Shown: positions 1 to 8,710 of the stretch, in pieces
Layout of the letters: the number at the start of each line of letters is the position of its first letter
How positions within the stretch are numbered: position 1 is the first letter of the stretch
Source of the DNA: an uncultured Amylibacter sp.
GTDB taxonomy: Bacteria > Pseudomonadota > Alphaproteobacteria > Rhodobacterales > Rhodobacteraceae
Length of the DNA stretch: 64,000 bases
Reading direction: 5' to 3'
Assembly: GCA_943846615.1 (NCBI GenBank)
Contig: OX044354.1
Span: 1,753,001-1,817,000, forward strand
Program-made: the position numbers and the translations under genes
The notes under the pieces: model-generated
Databases searched by the model: none
What the model saw: only the letters and a program-made list of their open reading frames with translations
Told to the model about the DNA's origin: nothing

Positions 1-754
1 CCCCAAAAAATGGGTTTAGAAAGTGGAATGTTGCGGCCTTGGTTGCGCCGATGCGGCCCACTAGCAGGAACCAGATGTAGGTGGCGATGATACCTGGGAC
101 GATAATTGTGTAGGCGAAGGCCCAAAGTGCCGTTGGTGTCCACGTGACGTCCCATGTTTCCAGCGTGAGCGCGGGGATGGCGAGGGCGGCGGAACCGATC
201 AGCATTTGCATGCCGACGACCATGAAGAGATTGCCACCAGTGGATGCGGATTTTACCGAGAGCGTGGCGATCGTAAGCGCGATGACGCCGAATAGGCAGA
301 GCATGACGCCGATGAGATCGACGCCGCCAGTGATGCGGGTGCCCATGATGAGTGTGACGCCAGCGAAGCCGATGATGAGCCCAGCGATACCCATTGGCGG
401 GAGTTTTTCGCGAAACACCGTGAGGAGAGCGAGCGCGACCAAGAGGGGCATGGTGGAGGCGAGAATGGAGGCGAATGAGGCCTCTATGCGTGTCATGGCG
501 ACGAAGAAGAAACCGAGGTAGATCGCGTTTTGGCAGATGCCGAAGATGATAATGCCGCGCCATTGTTGGCGGGTGAATTTGGGGCGTTGACCAAGGGCAT
601 ATGCGATTGCGCAGGCGATCAGACCCGCGATCAAGAAGCGCAGAGCCGAGATCGAGAGAGGTGGTGCGATTTGAACGATGATGCGCGCCGAGGTGAAGGC
701 GCTGGACCAAATCAGAGCGAAGGTCAGGCCCATGAGTGTTGATTTGATATCCAT
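1..754 (-). CDS. EamA/DMT-family transporter, 3' end cut by window edge
   Basis: The reverse strand reads open from an ATG at 754 to the window edge, giving 251 residues. The product is a string of hydrophobic helices separated by short charged turns, with the two-fold repeat layout of drug/metabolite transporters; the start MDIKSTLMGLTFALIWSSAF is typical of the N-terminal EamA repeat. Family members run to about 290-300 residues with ten helices, so the last 40-50 residues lie outside the window. Such proteins sit in the inner membrane and usually export amino acids, nucleobases or other small metabolites; the substrate cannot be told from sequence. A second EamA gene lies at 38085-38984, but the two do not look like recent duplicates. 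Family call firm, substrate unknown. Confidence 0.85.
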   Translation of the reverse strand, partial: MDIKSTLMGLTFALIWSSAFTSARIIVQIAPPLSISALRFLIAGLIACAIAYALGQRPKFTRQQWRGIIIFGICQNAIYLGFFFVAMTRIEASFASILASTMPLLVALALLTVFREKLPPMGIAGLIIGFAGVTLIMGTRITGGVDLIGVMLCLFGVIALTIATLSVKSASTGGNLFMVVGMQMLIGSAALAIPALTLETWDVTWTPTALWAFAYTIIVPGIIATYIWFLLVGRIGATKAATFHFLNPFFG

Positions 755-770
755 CTGTGTTGTCCCAAAG

Positions 771-796
771 AAAAAGGCCGCCTTTGAGGCGACCTT
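771..796 (-). terminator. Rho-independent terminator of the HU gene
   Basis: Read on the minus strand, the arms AAGGTCGCC and GGCGGCCTT flank a five-base loop (one G-T pair in the stem), followed by a short T-run. It lies about 60 bases beyond the HU stop codon and just before the divergently unrelated transporter start, so it should end HU transcription. Confidence 0.7.
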
Positions 797-857
797 AATC
801 ATTGTTTTGTTTTCGTCGAGGGGTAATTCCCTGTGACGAAATAATCGATACGACAGA

Positions 858-1148
858 TTAGTCGTTGATTACGTCTTTAAGTGCTTTCGCGATCGTCACT
901 TTGGCAACGCGGTCAGCAGGCTTCATGAATTGTTCGCCTGTTGCTGGGTTGCGTACCATGCGTTCTGGACGCGCGCGGCATTGAAATTTACCAAGGCCTG
1001 GCAATGTCACTGCGCCGCCTGCTGCGACCTCTTTCGATACGATACCTGCCAAAGCCTCTAGGGTTTGGTTTGCTGTCGCTTTATCTGAACCACATGCTTC
1101 TGCTAGTGATGCTACCAATTGTGTTTTTGTCATTGGTTTCTGAGACAT
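858..1148 (-). CDS. HU family DNA-binding protein
   Basis: A 96-residue histone-like protein. The start MSQKPMTKTQLVASLAEACG is preceded by an AGAGGAG ribosome-binding site, which favours it over longer in-frame starts. The order is the usual two N-terminal helices followed by the beta-arm that wraps the DNA minor groove; the arm carries RNPATGE, a near-match to the RNPxTG consensus whose proline intercalates between base pairs. HU proteins compact the nucleoid, bend DNA and assist replication and recombination as dimers. This version has an unusual CRARPERMV lead into the arm, so it may be a diverged HU paralogue rather than the main chromosomal HU. It has its own promoter region (about 1149-1334) and terminator, so it appears monocistronic. 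Confidence 0.9.
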   Translation of the reverse strand: MSQKPMTKTQLVASLAEACGSDKATANQTLEALAGIVSKEVAAGGAVTLPGLGKFQCRARPERMVRNPATGEQFMKPADRVAKVTIAKALKDVIND

Positions 1149-1334
1149 TTGCTGCTCCTCTGCTGCGTTGTGTATACAAAATATTCTATTTGTAACGTCT
1201 TTGTGTGGCACATATTGTGGGTAAAGATGCAGAAGTCCAAGCAAAAAATGCACAAAGTGCCTTATTTTTATGACGTTTAACGTGTTTTGGCGAAGATATG
1301 CCGATTTTCGGGCCGTGAGAGTGGTTTTTCCACT

Positions 1335-2297
1335 CTAATTTTTGCAGATTGCGGGCAGTGGTGGGGATAGGTTTGCGCAAAGAACATCGCGTAATATGGC
1401 ACGTTCAGTGTCCACAACGGGCGTTTCAGGTTCGTTAATTGGTGTTTGGACACCAGATGCAATGTTTTCCAAGATAGGTTTCCCACCAAATCCACTGTGT
1501 AATAGGGCGCTTTGCAATGATTTTCCTGTTTTAACGGGGCGTGTTGGATAGAAATAGAAATCGGTTACCAGTGATGAACTGGTCTGTGGCACTTGTGTTC
1601 CCTGTGAATTGCGCGTGACGTCGCGGCGCACGCGGCGCAGGGTTTGTTCAATGTCGATGTCTGGTTGGGCCAAGTTATCAAGCAACGCGCCAGTAAAGAG
1701 GCTGTGATGTCCAAGACCATCATGCGCGGCATGGCCCGGGGAGGAAGCATAACTGATGAGTGTTCCAACGGGTGGCGCCGGCGGTGACAATGAGCGCAAT
1801 GGAATTTCACCTAATTCGGTTTGAAAAGTGATGGGTTCCTGACAGGCATCGAAGAGAATGAGGTTGGTACGTGAGCCCGTTTGCATCAGGGATGTTAGAT
1901 CGCTGAGGCGAACCAATGCGCCAAGTTGTTGCTGATTTTTCGGATCGAAGTCGACCGGAAAGATCAGGTTTTGCTGTGCCAATGCGGCGCTGTGACCAGC
2001 GTAATATATCAGGGACACATCGGACTGTTTTGATTTTTCCGCATAGATGGCGAGGGCGGTGAGCAGTTCGGCGTGGTTTAGATTATTTGCCAAATAGACA
2101 GTAAAGCCAAGGTTAGAAAGCGCGGTCGAAAGTGTTTTTGCGTCCCCTTCGGGGTTACGTAGGTGGGGCAAGTGAATGTAATCGCTGTTCCCGATGACAA
2201 GAGCAATGCGCGTTTCTTGCGCAGCAGTTATGCTGGCCTGTGCGGCCCAAAGGGCGACAGTCAGCAATGCCAAAAATAATGTTCTAAGAAAGCGCAT
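1335..2297 (-). CDS. Secreted caspase-family (peptidase C14) protein
   Basis: A 320-residue protein starting with a hydrophobic signal peptide that ends near ITAAQ (residues 1-27). The caspase p20-like fold follows: RIALVIGNSDY begins strand 1, the catalytic His is H102 in IYYAGH, and the catalytic Cys is C152 in LILFDACQ. Both dyad residues are present, so it may be an active metacaspase-like peptidase, here in the periplasm or on the surface. Beyond residue 250 the tail has no recognisable domain. Its ATG overlaps the stop of the upstream OmpA gene by one base (TAATG), so the two are translationally coupled. A hairpin (AGAGTGG arms, 1318-1336) covers the stop codon. Substrate unknown. Confidence 0.85.
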   Translation of the reverse strand: MRFLRTLFLALLTVALWAAQASITAAQETRIALVIGNSDYIHLPHLRNPEGDAKTLSTALSNLGFTVYLANNLNHAELLTALAIYAEKSKQSDVSLIYYAGHSAALAQQNLIFPVDFDPKNQQQLGALVRLSDLTSLMQTGSRTNLILFDACQEPITFQTELGEIPLRSLSPPAPPVGTLISYASSPGHAAHDGLGHHSLFTGALLDNLAQPDIDIEQTLRRVRRDVTRNSQGTQVPQTSSSLVTDFYFYPTRPVKTGKSLQSALLHSGFGGKPILENIASGVQTPINEPETPVVDTERAILRDVLCANLSPPLPAICKN

Positions 2298-2962
2298 TAC
2301 TTACACCCTGTGTCAGTCTCTTTGGTGGAAAAGGCGACGCGCCGATTGCGTGAATCATTGCCCGGGATTTCAGGCAAGGGTTCGGTTTCGCCCAAGGCCG
2401 CGATTTGTACCCGTGTGGGATCGATATTGCCGACCTCGGCCAGATAGGTGGCGACCATGACCGCACGTTTCTGGCTGAGTTGCATGTTATATTCCGCATC
2501 ACCAGAGGTGTCCGTGTGACCCGTGACGCGCAGGCATGTTTTCAACATCGCCTCGGATGTCAGAACCGAAGAGAGGCGTTCAAGGTGTTCCTTGAATTCG
2601 GGTTCGAGGTCGAAAGAATTTAGCGCGAAGTGAATGAAATATCCGTTTTCTGATTTCGCCGCCTGATGTGAAATAGGAGTATGTTTTGTTTTCACCTTGG
2701 GCGCAGCAGGGGCGGGCTTTTTGACCGATTTAACCGGTACGGTGCGCACCGTTTTTGATGTGCGAATTTCACTGTCCAAGCGAATGACGATGCCACGTTG
2801 TTGACCCAATGGCGGGTCCACACATTCAACAGGTAGTTTGACATTCAAAGCCTTGGCAATTGCACAGTTACTGGCCCCAAGGGGGAGTTCACCGATGGTT
2901 TGTGCGGACATTGGTGTGCCCGCGCAGATGGCGAAAGTGAATAACGTTTTGATTAGGCGCAT
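2297..2962 (-). CDS. OmpA-family peptidoglycan-binding protein
   Basis: A 221-residue exported protein. ATG 2962 follows a strong AGGAGGG site and begins a signal peptide (MRLIKTLFTFAICAGTPMSA), so it is preferred over an upstream in-frame start. The middle (about residues 60-100) is a basic, Pro-rich linker. Residues from about 105 to the end form an OmpA C-terminal domain: FALNSFDLEPEF, the TGHTDTSGDAEYN core, LSQKRA and a final SRNRRVAF. The conserved Asp and Arg that clasp diaminopimelate are present, so it should bind peptidoglycan. It is the first gene of an overlapping pair with the caspase-like gene and is divergent from the acyltransferase/partner-switch operon across about 150 AT-rich bases (2963-3114), which probably hold promoters for both directions. 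Confidence 0.88.
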   Translation of the reverse strand: MRLIKTLFTFAICAGTPMSAQTIGELPLGASNCAIAKALNVKLPVECVDPPLGQQRGIVIRLDSEIRTSKTVRTVPVKSVKKPAPAAPKVKTKHTPISHQAAKSENGYFIHFALNSFDLEPEFKEHLERLSSVLTSEAMLKTCLRVTGHTDTSGDAEYNMQLSQKRAVMVATYLAEVGNIDPTRVQIAALGETEPLPEIPGNDSRNRRVAFSTKETDTGCK

Positions 2963-3114
2963 GTGACCCTCCTGATCGTTTGAGGAAGGATTAAGGCGAA
3001 AGTCTGAATAACTATTTACGAAACCAAAGATGTAAAAAATTTTACCTAAAAAGGGTTTAGTAGGATTTGTGTGGAATAACCGATTCAAACAACTTTGGAC
3101 GGTAGAATTTCAAG

Positions 3115-4278
3115 ATGGTAGCGAAGACACAAGGCGACAAAACACGTATGGTATGGCTGGATTGTCTACGTTTGTTGGCAGGCGTTTCAATGGTGGGTTT
3201 GCATGCCAGTTCGGATACAAGCGGGCAACCGTTTCCAGAATTTGAAACGGCTGAACGGGTTGGGCCAGTGTTATTTCGCGCGGTTGTTTATACGGCGCGC
3301 ACCGAATTGTTTTTGATAATATCTTTGTTTTTGTTGACCATGTCGCTGGACGGTAGACACCGCAGTTATGGTGCAACAATCAAAGAACAAGCGCGACGGT
3401 TATTATTGCCGTTCGCGTTTTGGGTGGTGTTCTTTGCGTTTTACCGCTTGGTCAAGGCTGGGCATTTTGGGTACGAGGATGCGATCTGGCGACAGCTGGG
3501 TGATCCGATGCAATGGGTTAGTTTTTTTGCATTGGGATCGGTGCAGTATCACATGCATTTTCTGCCGACGTTATTTGGGCTGGTGTTGATGTATCCGTTA
3601 TATCGGATTGCGGTTGATAATCCGATGTTCAGTTTTGTAGTGCTGTTGTGCCTGTTCACCAAGCGTGAGGTGGATATCTGGATATGGTCCAATCTGCGCG
3701 ATATGGGTGGATTTGAATATCTGGTGCGTGGAGTGAAATTGTTGACCTATGCCGGATATGGAATTGTGGCGGCTGGGTTTTATGGCATGATGAAACGCGG
3801 ATTTACCGATAGAGCGTTGCGCGGCATGTTTTTCATAGCACTTTATCTGGGTGCGATGATGTTCATGATTAAACTGGTGTATTCGCACAAAGTGATTTTA
3901 TCTGGAAATTGGCAGTATAATTATAACCCCGCGTATTGGGCCGATTTTTTAATGCCGATTCTGTTGTTTGCGATTTTTATGGGCGCAAAGAATGCGAACT
4001 GGCCACCCATGATTTCAAAGTGGGCGCCGTACAGTTTTGGCATCTACTTGGTGCACCCTATTTTCTTGGATGTTCTGGAATTGGCGTTTTGGCCAATGGG
4101 ATTAAGCCCTTCTTCGTATGTTGCCCTTAAGACAGTAGGTGGAATCGCCGCGTCGACGGTTTTTGTAATCGTTCTGTCGCGGATCAAATTATTAGCGTGG
4201 ACAGTAGGCATGGGAAAATTCCCACGGTTTCTGCCCGTCGAAAAACCGACCCTTGGGTCAAATAAAGGAGTAAGTTAA
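3115..4278 (+). CDS. Acyltransferase-3 family integral membrane protein (OpgC/OafA-like)
   Basis: A 387-residue protein with about ten hydrophobic helices. The N-terminus RMVWLDCLRLLAGVSMVGLH matches the acyltransferase-3 signature, in which the His (H30 here) near the end of helix 1 is catalytic. The family transfers acetyl or succinyl groups across the inner membrane onto periplasmic or surface carbohydrates such as glucans, O-antigen and exopolysaccharide. It is the first gene of the plus-strand run; its stop at 4276-4278 directly abuts the ATG of the STAS gene, and the ribosome-binding site for STAS (AAAGGAG) lies inside this reading frame. Neighbouring DUF3131 and HlyD genes fit a role in modifying an envelope glycan. 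The acceptor is unknown. Confidence 0.85.
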   Translation: MVAKTQGDKTRMVWLDCLRLLAGVSMVGLHASSDTSGQPFPEFETAERVGPVLFRAVVYTARTELFLIISLFLLTMSLDGRHRSYGATIKEQARRLLLPFAFWVVFFAFYRLVKAGHFGYEDAIWRQLGDPMQWVSFFALGSVQYHMHFLPTLFGLVLMYPLYRIAVDNPMFSFVVLLCLFTKREVDIWIWSNLRDMGGFEYLVRGVKLLTYAGYGIVAAGFYGMMKRGFTDRALRGMFFIALYLGAMMFMIKLVYSHKVILSGNWQYNYNPAYWADFLMPILLFAIFMGAKNANWPPMISKWAPYSFGIYLVHPIFLDVLELAFWPMGLSPSSYVALKTVGGIAASTVFVIVLSRIKLLAWTVGMGKFPRFLPVEKPTLGSNKGVS

Positions 4279-4626
4279 ATGGATTTTGAAACAGAACAGC
4301 ATGGTGAGAAGCTGGTTGTGAAGCTGACTGAGGATCGTTTGGATGCCGCATTGGCAGTACGGTTTAAGGATGCGTTGAAGACGTTGGTAGATGATGGCGC
4401 GAATTATATGGTGCTGGATTTGCAACAAGTTGCGTTTATGGATTCATCCGGTTTGGGCGCATTGGTTGGGCACATGAAATACATGGGGACAGAGCGGAAT
4501 TTTGAAATTTGTGACCTGTCGCCAACCGTCGAAAAAGTATTCAAATTAACGCGAATGGACAGTGTTTTCACTATCCATGATGATTTGGCGGCGGCTGTTT
4601 CATCCGATCAGCAGATGGCTGGTTAA
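4279..4626 (+). CDS. STAS-domain anti-sigma factor antagonist (SpoIIAA/RsbV-like)
   Basis: A 115-residue single STAS domain. The diagnostic loop FMDSSGLGAL (residues 53-62) contains the serine normally phosphorylated by the partner kinase, probably S57. In known partner-switch modules the unphosphorylated antagonist binds the RsbW-type kinase and frees its target; phosphorylation reverses this. The RsbW-like gene follows 24 bases downstream in the same operon, so the two almost certainly form a pair. No PP2C/SpoIIE phosphatase and no sigma factor gene is in this cluster, so the phosphatase and the target must be elsewhere, or the target is another product of this operon. Confidence 0.92.
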   Translation: MDFETEQHGEKLVVKLTEDRLDAALAVRFKDALKTLVDDGANYMVLDLQQVAFMDSSGLGALVGHMKYMGTERNFEICDLSPTVEKVFKLTRMDSVFTIHDDLAAAVSSDQQMAG

Positions 4627-4650
4627 GCCCTTTTGGAGAAGTAAAGGTTC

Positions 4651-5070
4651 ATGCCGCAATTTTCGAAAAGCTTCTTGAGCGCCCAGCAATTGATCAGCGA
4701 TAATGTTGCTGAGACGATTGTTTGGCTACGCGCGCAGGGAATAAATGATGATGCCGCCGGCAGTACGGAAATCGTATTGGCGGAGGCGCTGAACAATATC
4801 GTGGAACACGCGTATCTATATCGCGAAGATGGTAAAATCGAAATGGATTTGACCCTAGCTAATGATGTTTTGGGGATAACGCTGTTCGATCAAGGTAGTA
4901 AGTTTCCTGGCATTCCCCAAAAAAAGGAAATGAAGGGCAATGCAATAAAGTTCGAAGAGTTGCCAGAGGGTGGATTTGGGTGGTTTTTGATTCACTCACT
5001 GACCCAGTCGATTCGCTATGCCTTTATAGACGAAAAGAATGTGGTGAAGTTTGAAGTGTCCTGTGCCTGA
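4651..5070 (+). CDS. RsbW/SpoIIAB-like serine-protein kinase (HATPase_c_2)
   Basis: A 139-residue GHKL-fold ATPase. The N box is EIVLAEALNNIVEHAY (about residues 44-59, with the Glu and Asn that coordinate Mg-ATP), the G1 box is LFDQGSKF, and the G2 box is GGFGWFLIHS. This is the layout of anti-sigma kinases, which phosphorylate the STAS antagonist on Ser and sequester a target. It lies just after the STAS gene. The same fold appears, degraded, at the C-terminus of the ABC-like protein encoded at 8711-10663, which suggests that the partner switch acts on that protein rather than (or as well as) on a sigma factor. That last point is inference. Confidence 0.9.
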   Translation: MPQFSKSFLSAQQLISDNVAETIVWLRAQGINDDAAGSTEIVLAEALNNIVEHAYLYREDGKIEMDLTLANDVLGITLFDQGSKFPGIPQKKEMKGNAIKFEELPEGGFGWFLIHSLTQSIRYAFIDEKNVVKFEVSCA

Positions 5071-5204
5071 TTCATGTGAATTGGATAAAATTTTCAGCAA
5101 CATCTTTGAAAACTGGGCCGTAAATTATCCAGAAATTCATGACTCTGCGTCAGTTTACAAACAATATTAATGCCCACGTTTCGGGATGAAAGAAGTGAGA
5201 TGTT

Positions 5205-7043
5205 ATGAACAGCCTGGTTGGGAAAGTCGTATTTGGTGTTTTTGTCGTTGGTTTCCTGGGAACGGCAGCGTCTGTTGTTTCAACTTTGGGCGGCGAGGTG
5301 CGAGAAACTTTGGCAGTGAATGCCGCAACGATTGAGCAGGAAAAGAAAAGCCGTGCAGAGGAGATTGCCAGACAATCAAAACGCGACGGCATTGCGTCCG
5401 AGTTTGCGAAAAATAATCCACAGTTTTCCGCAATGGATGATGTAGATTTAGATACGCTGAACACCTTTGAGGCGCGAAAATCTGTTGAAGCTCGGCCGCA
5501 AGGTCCGCGTGTAAATGCGGATGATTTGCCGAATTTGTTACGCGGCGACTTACCCGAAGAGACGTTAAGTACCGTCCGCAAGGTTAAGAAGATCACAGCG
5601 CCGCCGCGCATGTGCGAAATGCCAAAAGACTATTTCGAGAAGTTGAAAGCGAATGAAGTAGAGCGCGCACCTGGATACGACGATGAGAATGGGTTTGTGA
5701 GACGGTACAAACCACGGCGTGGGTTTTTAAATGAGCGCGAAATGCAAGCGGCACGTGTTGCCTGGGGGTATTTCACACAATTTACACAAGAAGATACGGG
5801 ATTGGCCAATTCAGTGGGGGCGTATCCGTCGACCACGTTGTGGGATACCGCGTCGTATATCAGCGGTTTGGTGGCAGCATTTGAGTTGTGCCTGATAGAA
5901 AAGCCGGAATTTGACAAACGCATTTTGAAATTGTTGACGACATTTCGAACGTTGAAATTATTTCGCAATGAAATGCCAAATAAAGTGTATCACACGAAAA
6001 CAGGTGCGCAGGTAGATTATACCAATAAACCTGGTGAAATTGGATTTTCAGCGTTGGACATTGGACGGTTCATGGTTTGGATGCGGATCGTTCGCAATCG
6101 CTATCCGTATCTGGCCAACACTATTGATAATATGCTGTTGCGTTGGGATTATTCGAATATCATCGACGAAGATGGCGTTATGTTCGGCGCTTTGATCGAC
6201 AAGGAAACCAAGGAAACTGTTTACGCGCAAGAAGGTCGTTTGGGATACGAAGAGTATGCCGCGAAGGGTTTTGCGTTATGGGGATTTAAACCCTACTTTG
6301 CCCATCGAGCAGAGCCATTTTTAACGACCAATATTTTTGATGTGCGGGTGCCATATGATGGCCGTGATCCGCGTATTTTCCATTCTCAAAATTATGTTGT
6401 GACTGAGAGTTATTTGTTGGACGGATTGGAGTTGAATTGGGACATGCCGCACGATGATATCAGCAGTGATCAGGTGCACACCGATGGGTGGCGCGCGGAA
6501 TTTGCGGATCGCATTTATCAAGTGCAGCACAATCGTTTCGAACGTGTTGGATACATGACTGCCCGTTCAGAGCACAATGTTAAAGGGCCGCCATATTTCA
6601 CCTATGATACGATTTTTTCGGATGGCTATCCTTGGAACACAGTGACACCGCGTGGCGATTATTCACCAGATCACGCAGCAATCGCAACAAAGGCGGCATT
6701 TGGTTTGTGGGCGCTTTGGGACACCTATTACACTGACATTTTGTATGAGGCGATTATCGAATTATTCGACCCTGATCGTGGCTTCTACGAAGGTCTATAT
6801 GAAGGCGGCAATGGGCATATTGAAATTCAAACTGCCAATAATAACGGAATCTTATTAGCTTCGCTTTTACACAAGGTGCAGGGGCGGATTTTCACCCCAG
6901 GCCCAGGTGGATCTGAGGTTTGGTATACTCGCTTTCGGGATCGCGATACGCGCATTCGTAAGGGGCTGCCCGACCCGCCGCAGAGATCGGATTGGTTACC
7001 AATTTATCGACACCCTGCACAGTTGGAGGAAACGCAAAGATGA
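5205..7043 (+). CDS. Membrane-anchored DUF3131 domain protein
   Basis: A 612-residue protein. An N-terminal hydrophobic segment (about residues 4-25) acts as signal anchor, followed by a charged, helical linker to about residue 150. From there to near the C-terminus is a DUF3131 domain, a glucoamylase-like alpha/alpha toroid: ARVAWGYFTQFTQEDTGL, TTLWDTASYISGLVAA, NKPGEIGFSALDIGRFMVW and the RLGYEEYAAKGFALWG stretch. The family is thought to act on periplasmic or surface polysaccharide; catalytic residues are not established, so activity is not claimed. Its stop overlaps the next start (ATGA). The second DUF3131 protein at 38972-40375 shares the motif order but lacks the N-terminal anchor-linker. 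About 134 bases without a gene precede it; I see no terminator there. Confidence 0.85.
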   Translation: MNSLVGKVVFGVFVVGFLGTAASVVSTLGGEVRETLAVNAATIEQEKKSRAEEIARQSKRDGIASEFAKNNPQFSAMDDVDLDTLNTFEARKSVEARPQGPRVNADDLPNLLRGDLPEETLSTVRKVKKITAPPRMCEMPKDYFEKLKANEVERAPGYDDENGFVRRYKPRRGFLNEREMQAARVAWGYFTQFTQEDTGLANSVGAYPSTTLWDTASYISGLVAAFELCLIEKPEFDKRILKLLTTFRTLKLFRNEMPNKVYHTKTGAQVDYTNKPGEIGFSALDIGRFMVWMRIVRNRYPYLANTIDNMLLRWDYSNIIDEDGVMFGALIDKETKETVYAQEGRLGYEEYAAKGFALWGFKPYFAHRAEPFLTTNIFDVRVPYDGRDPRIFHSQNYVVTESYLLDGLELNWDMPHDDISSDQVHTDGWRAEFADRIYQVQHNRFERVGYMTARSEHNVKGPPYFTYDTIFSDGYPWNTVTPRGDYSPDHAAIATKAAFGLWALWDTYYTDILYEAIIELFDPDRGFYEGLYEGGNGHIEIQTANNNGILLASLLHKVQGRIFTPGPGGSEVWYTRFRDRDTRIRKGLPDPPQRSDWLPIYRHPAQLEETQR

Positions 7044-8650
7044 CTATTTTTAAAAAGCTCGTGGGACTTGGGTGCGCGTTAAGTTTATTGCCCAGTGCAT
7101 TATCTGGACAGTCGTTGCAACAACAAGGAATTGCGAGCACGACCCAAATTTTAGACACATCCGTTTTATTCGCAATTGGCGCGAGAGAAGCGGAACAAGC
7201 CTTGCGTGGATCGTTTGGTTGGCCCACTTTTCAAGAGGGGTTTGTGGATCGCGTTTATTTTCGGTTCGATCCTGATGGGTATGCACGTTTTTCAACCAGT
7301 CCGCGATTGGACGAAGATGTATTTGAGATCATTTGTGCAGAGAGCTCGACTGCATGTTTAGCGAAAAAACCCTCGTTGGAAGTTGGATTGACTGTTGAAG
7401 GAAAGATACAAATTAAGATCGCAGATATAACGCCGCAAGATACGTTTTTTGTGTCAGATCGAAAAACAGAATTGCCGTTGCCGCCAACCATCCTTGAGCC
7501 TTTGGATGCGAGACTGGAAACCCTGTTGGCGTCTGGTGGGCATTTGGTAGTGAAACGGGAGGTCGAAACGGTGCAGGAAATTTCCCTTGCTGGGTTTTCA
7601 GCAGTGTCGACATATCTGCGCTGGGTAGCGCAAGGGCAATCGCCACGTGTGTTTCCAAGAGGTTGGCCTGTGCCTGCACAAGTGGATGCGTTGCAGGTCG
7701 GTGGATTGACACAAAGTGATAGTTGGATCGCGCCCAATGCTGGACCCCAGCAAGGTCAAACGACGTTTGCACAAGCACAGTTTAATCAAAATACCCAACC
7801 ACAGTTGCTTCAATTACAGCCTGTGCAGAATAGCGCACTGGGCGGTCAAGTAAGAACGTCGCAGACGATTAGTGGCGATTTTTCACAACAGCAAGCAGGT
7901 GTTGATCCTGCGCAGAGCGCAATTCAGGCCCTTCGAAGGGAATTGGCGTTGTTGCGCGCGTCACAAGCTGGCGCTGTTCAACCAAGTAATGCGCCAGCAG
8001 TTGATGATGTTGCAATCGGATTTGCTCAACAAGCACAGTCAAGAGATCTGCATACGCCTGTTGGGTTTGGAACGGGTCTTGGGGTGGATGCTGAACAGCC
8101 GCTACAGGCCACACCGCAACGAGAGCTTTCGCGTCCTGTCGCAAGGAACTCAGTACCTGAGATGGTTGGCGTCGATCATCGAACACTTAATGCATTAGAA
8201 ATGCGTTTGTTTGCCCTTGAAACATCAATTGTTGAGATGAGAACAGCGCTGCTAACCGAATTACGTGACATGAATGCCAAACCTGTGGAAGCAAATATTC
8301 AACCCGTGATCTATGAACCTACACCTGATGAGGCTGTTGCGAAAGACCCACCCGAAACCATGGAAGCACTGGAAAAGCTTTTGTTGGAACGCTTAAGTAA
8401 GCGTGATCCACTGCCGACCGTTGAGGAAACGGTCGTAGAGACGGCGGCCCCAGCCGGACAAAGTTTGGAACGCATCCAAATTATGGAATTGTTAAAACAG
8501 CTAGAACCCGAAACGAAAGAAGAAGCTGTGGTTGTGCAGGACGCTGTAAAGCCCATTGCGGAGGCGCCAGAATCTAGCGGGTTTGTTACGTTGTCAGACT
8601 ATATCAACCAGGTGTTGAAGGCTGAAGGGCAAGAGCAAAAACCTAACTAG
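7040..8650 (+). CDS. Exported Gln-rich protein of unknown function
   Basis: I do not recognise a family. The 536-residue product starts at ATG 7040, overlapping the DUF3131 stop. Residues 1-24 look like a signal peptide (MTIFKKLVGLGCALSLLPSA). Residues about 30-190 look globular and contain a likely disulfide pair (IICAESSTACLAKK). Residues about 200-300 are a low-complexity, Gln/Asn/Pro-rich linker, followed by short predicted coiled coils (ALRRELALLRASQ, and NALEMRLFALETSIVEMRTAL) and an acidic C-terminal third. Such an arrangement fits a periplasmic or outer-membrane scaffold that could bridge the HlyD-like adaptor and envelope. It sits between DUF3131 and the ABC-like gene, so it is probably a dedicated component of the same system. 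Confidence 0.6.
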   Translation: MTIFKKLVGLGCALSLLPSALSGQSLQQQGIASTTQILDTSVLFAIGAREAEQALRGSFGWPTFQEGFVDRVYFRFDPDGYARFSTSPRLDEDVFEIICAESSTACLAKKPSLEVGLTVEGKIQIKIADITPQDTFFVSDRKTELPLPPTILEPLDARLETLLASGGHLVVKREVETVQEISLAGFSAVSTYLRWVAQGQSPRVFPRGWPVPAQVDALQVGGLTQSDSWIAPNAGPQQGQTTFAQAQFNQNTQPQLLQLQPVQNSALGGQVRTSQTISGDFSQQQAGVDPAQSAIQALRRELALLRASQAGAVQPSNAPAVDDVAIGFAQQAQSRDLHTPVGFGTGLGVDAEQPLQATPQRELSRPVARNSVPEMVGVDHRTLNALEMRLFALETSIVEMRTALLTELRDMNAKPVEANIQPVIYEPTPDEAVAKDPPETMEALEKLLLERLSKRDPLPTVEETVVETAAPAGQSLERIQIMELLKQLEPETKEEAVVVQDAVKPIAEAPESSGFVTLSDYINQVLKAEGQEQKPN

Positions 8651-8710
8651 CCCATACAAACAATGTCGGTTTTCACTGCATCGCAAAATTCATAGTATTT
8701 GGAAAGAAAA

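Noticed and set aside
1318..1336. Hairpin AGAGTGG-TTTTT-CCACTCT at the caspase gene end as a terminator
   Set aside because: On the coding (minus) strand no T-run follows, and the only T-run is on the opposite strand, where no gene needs it.
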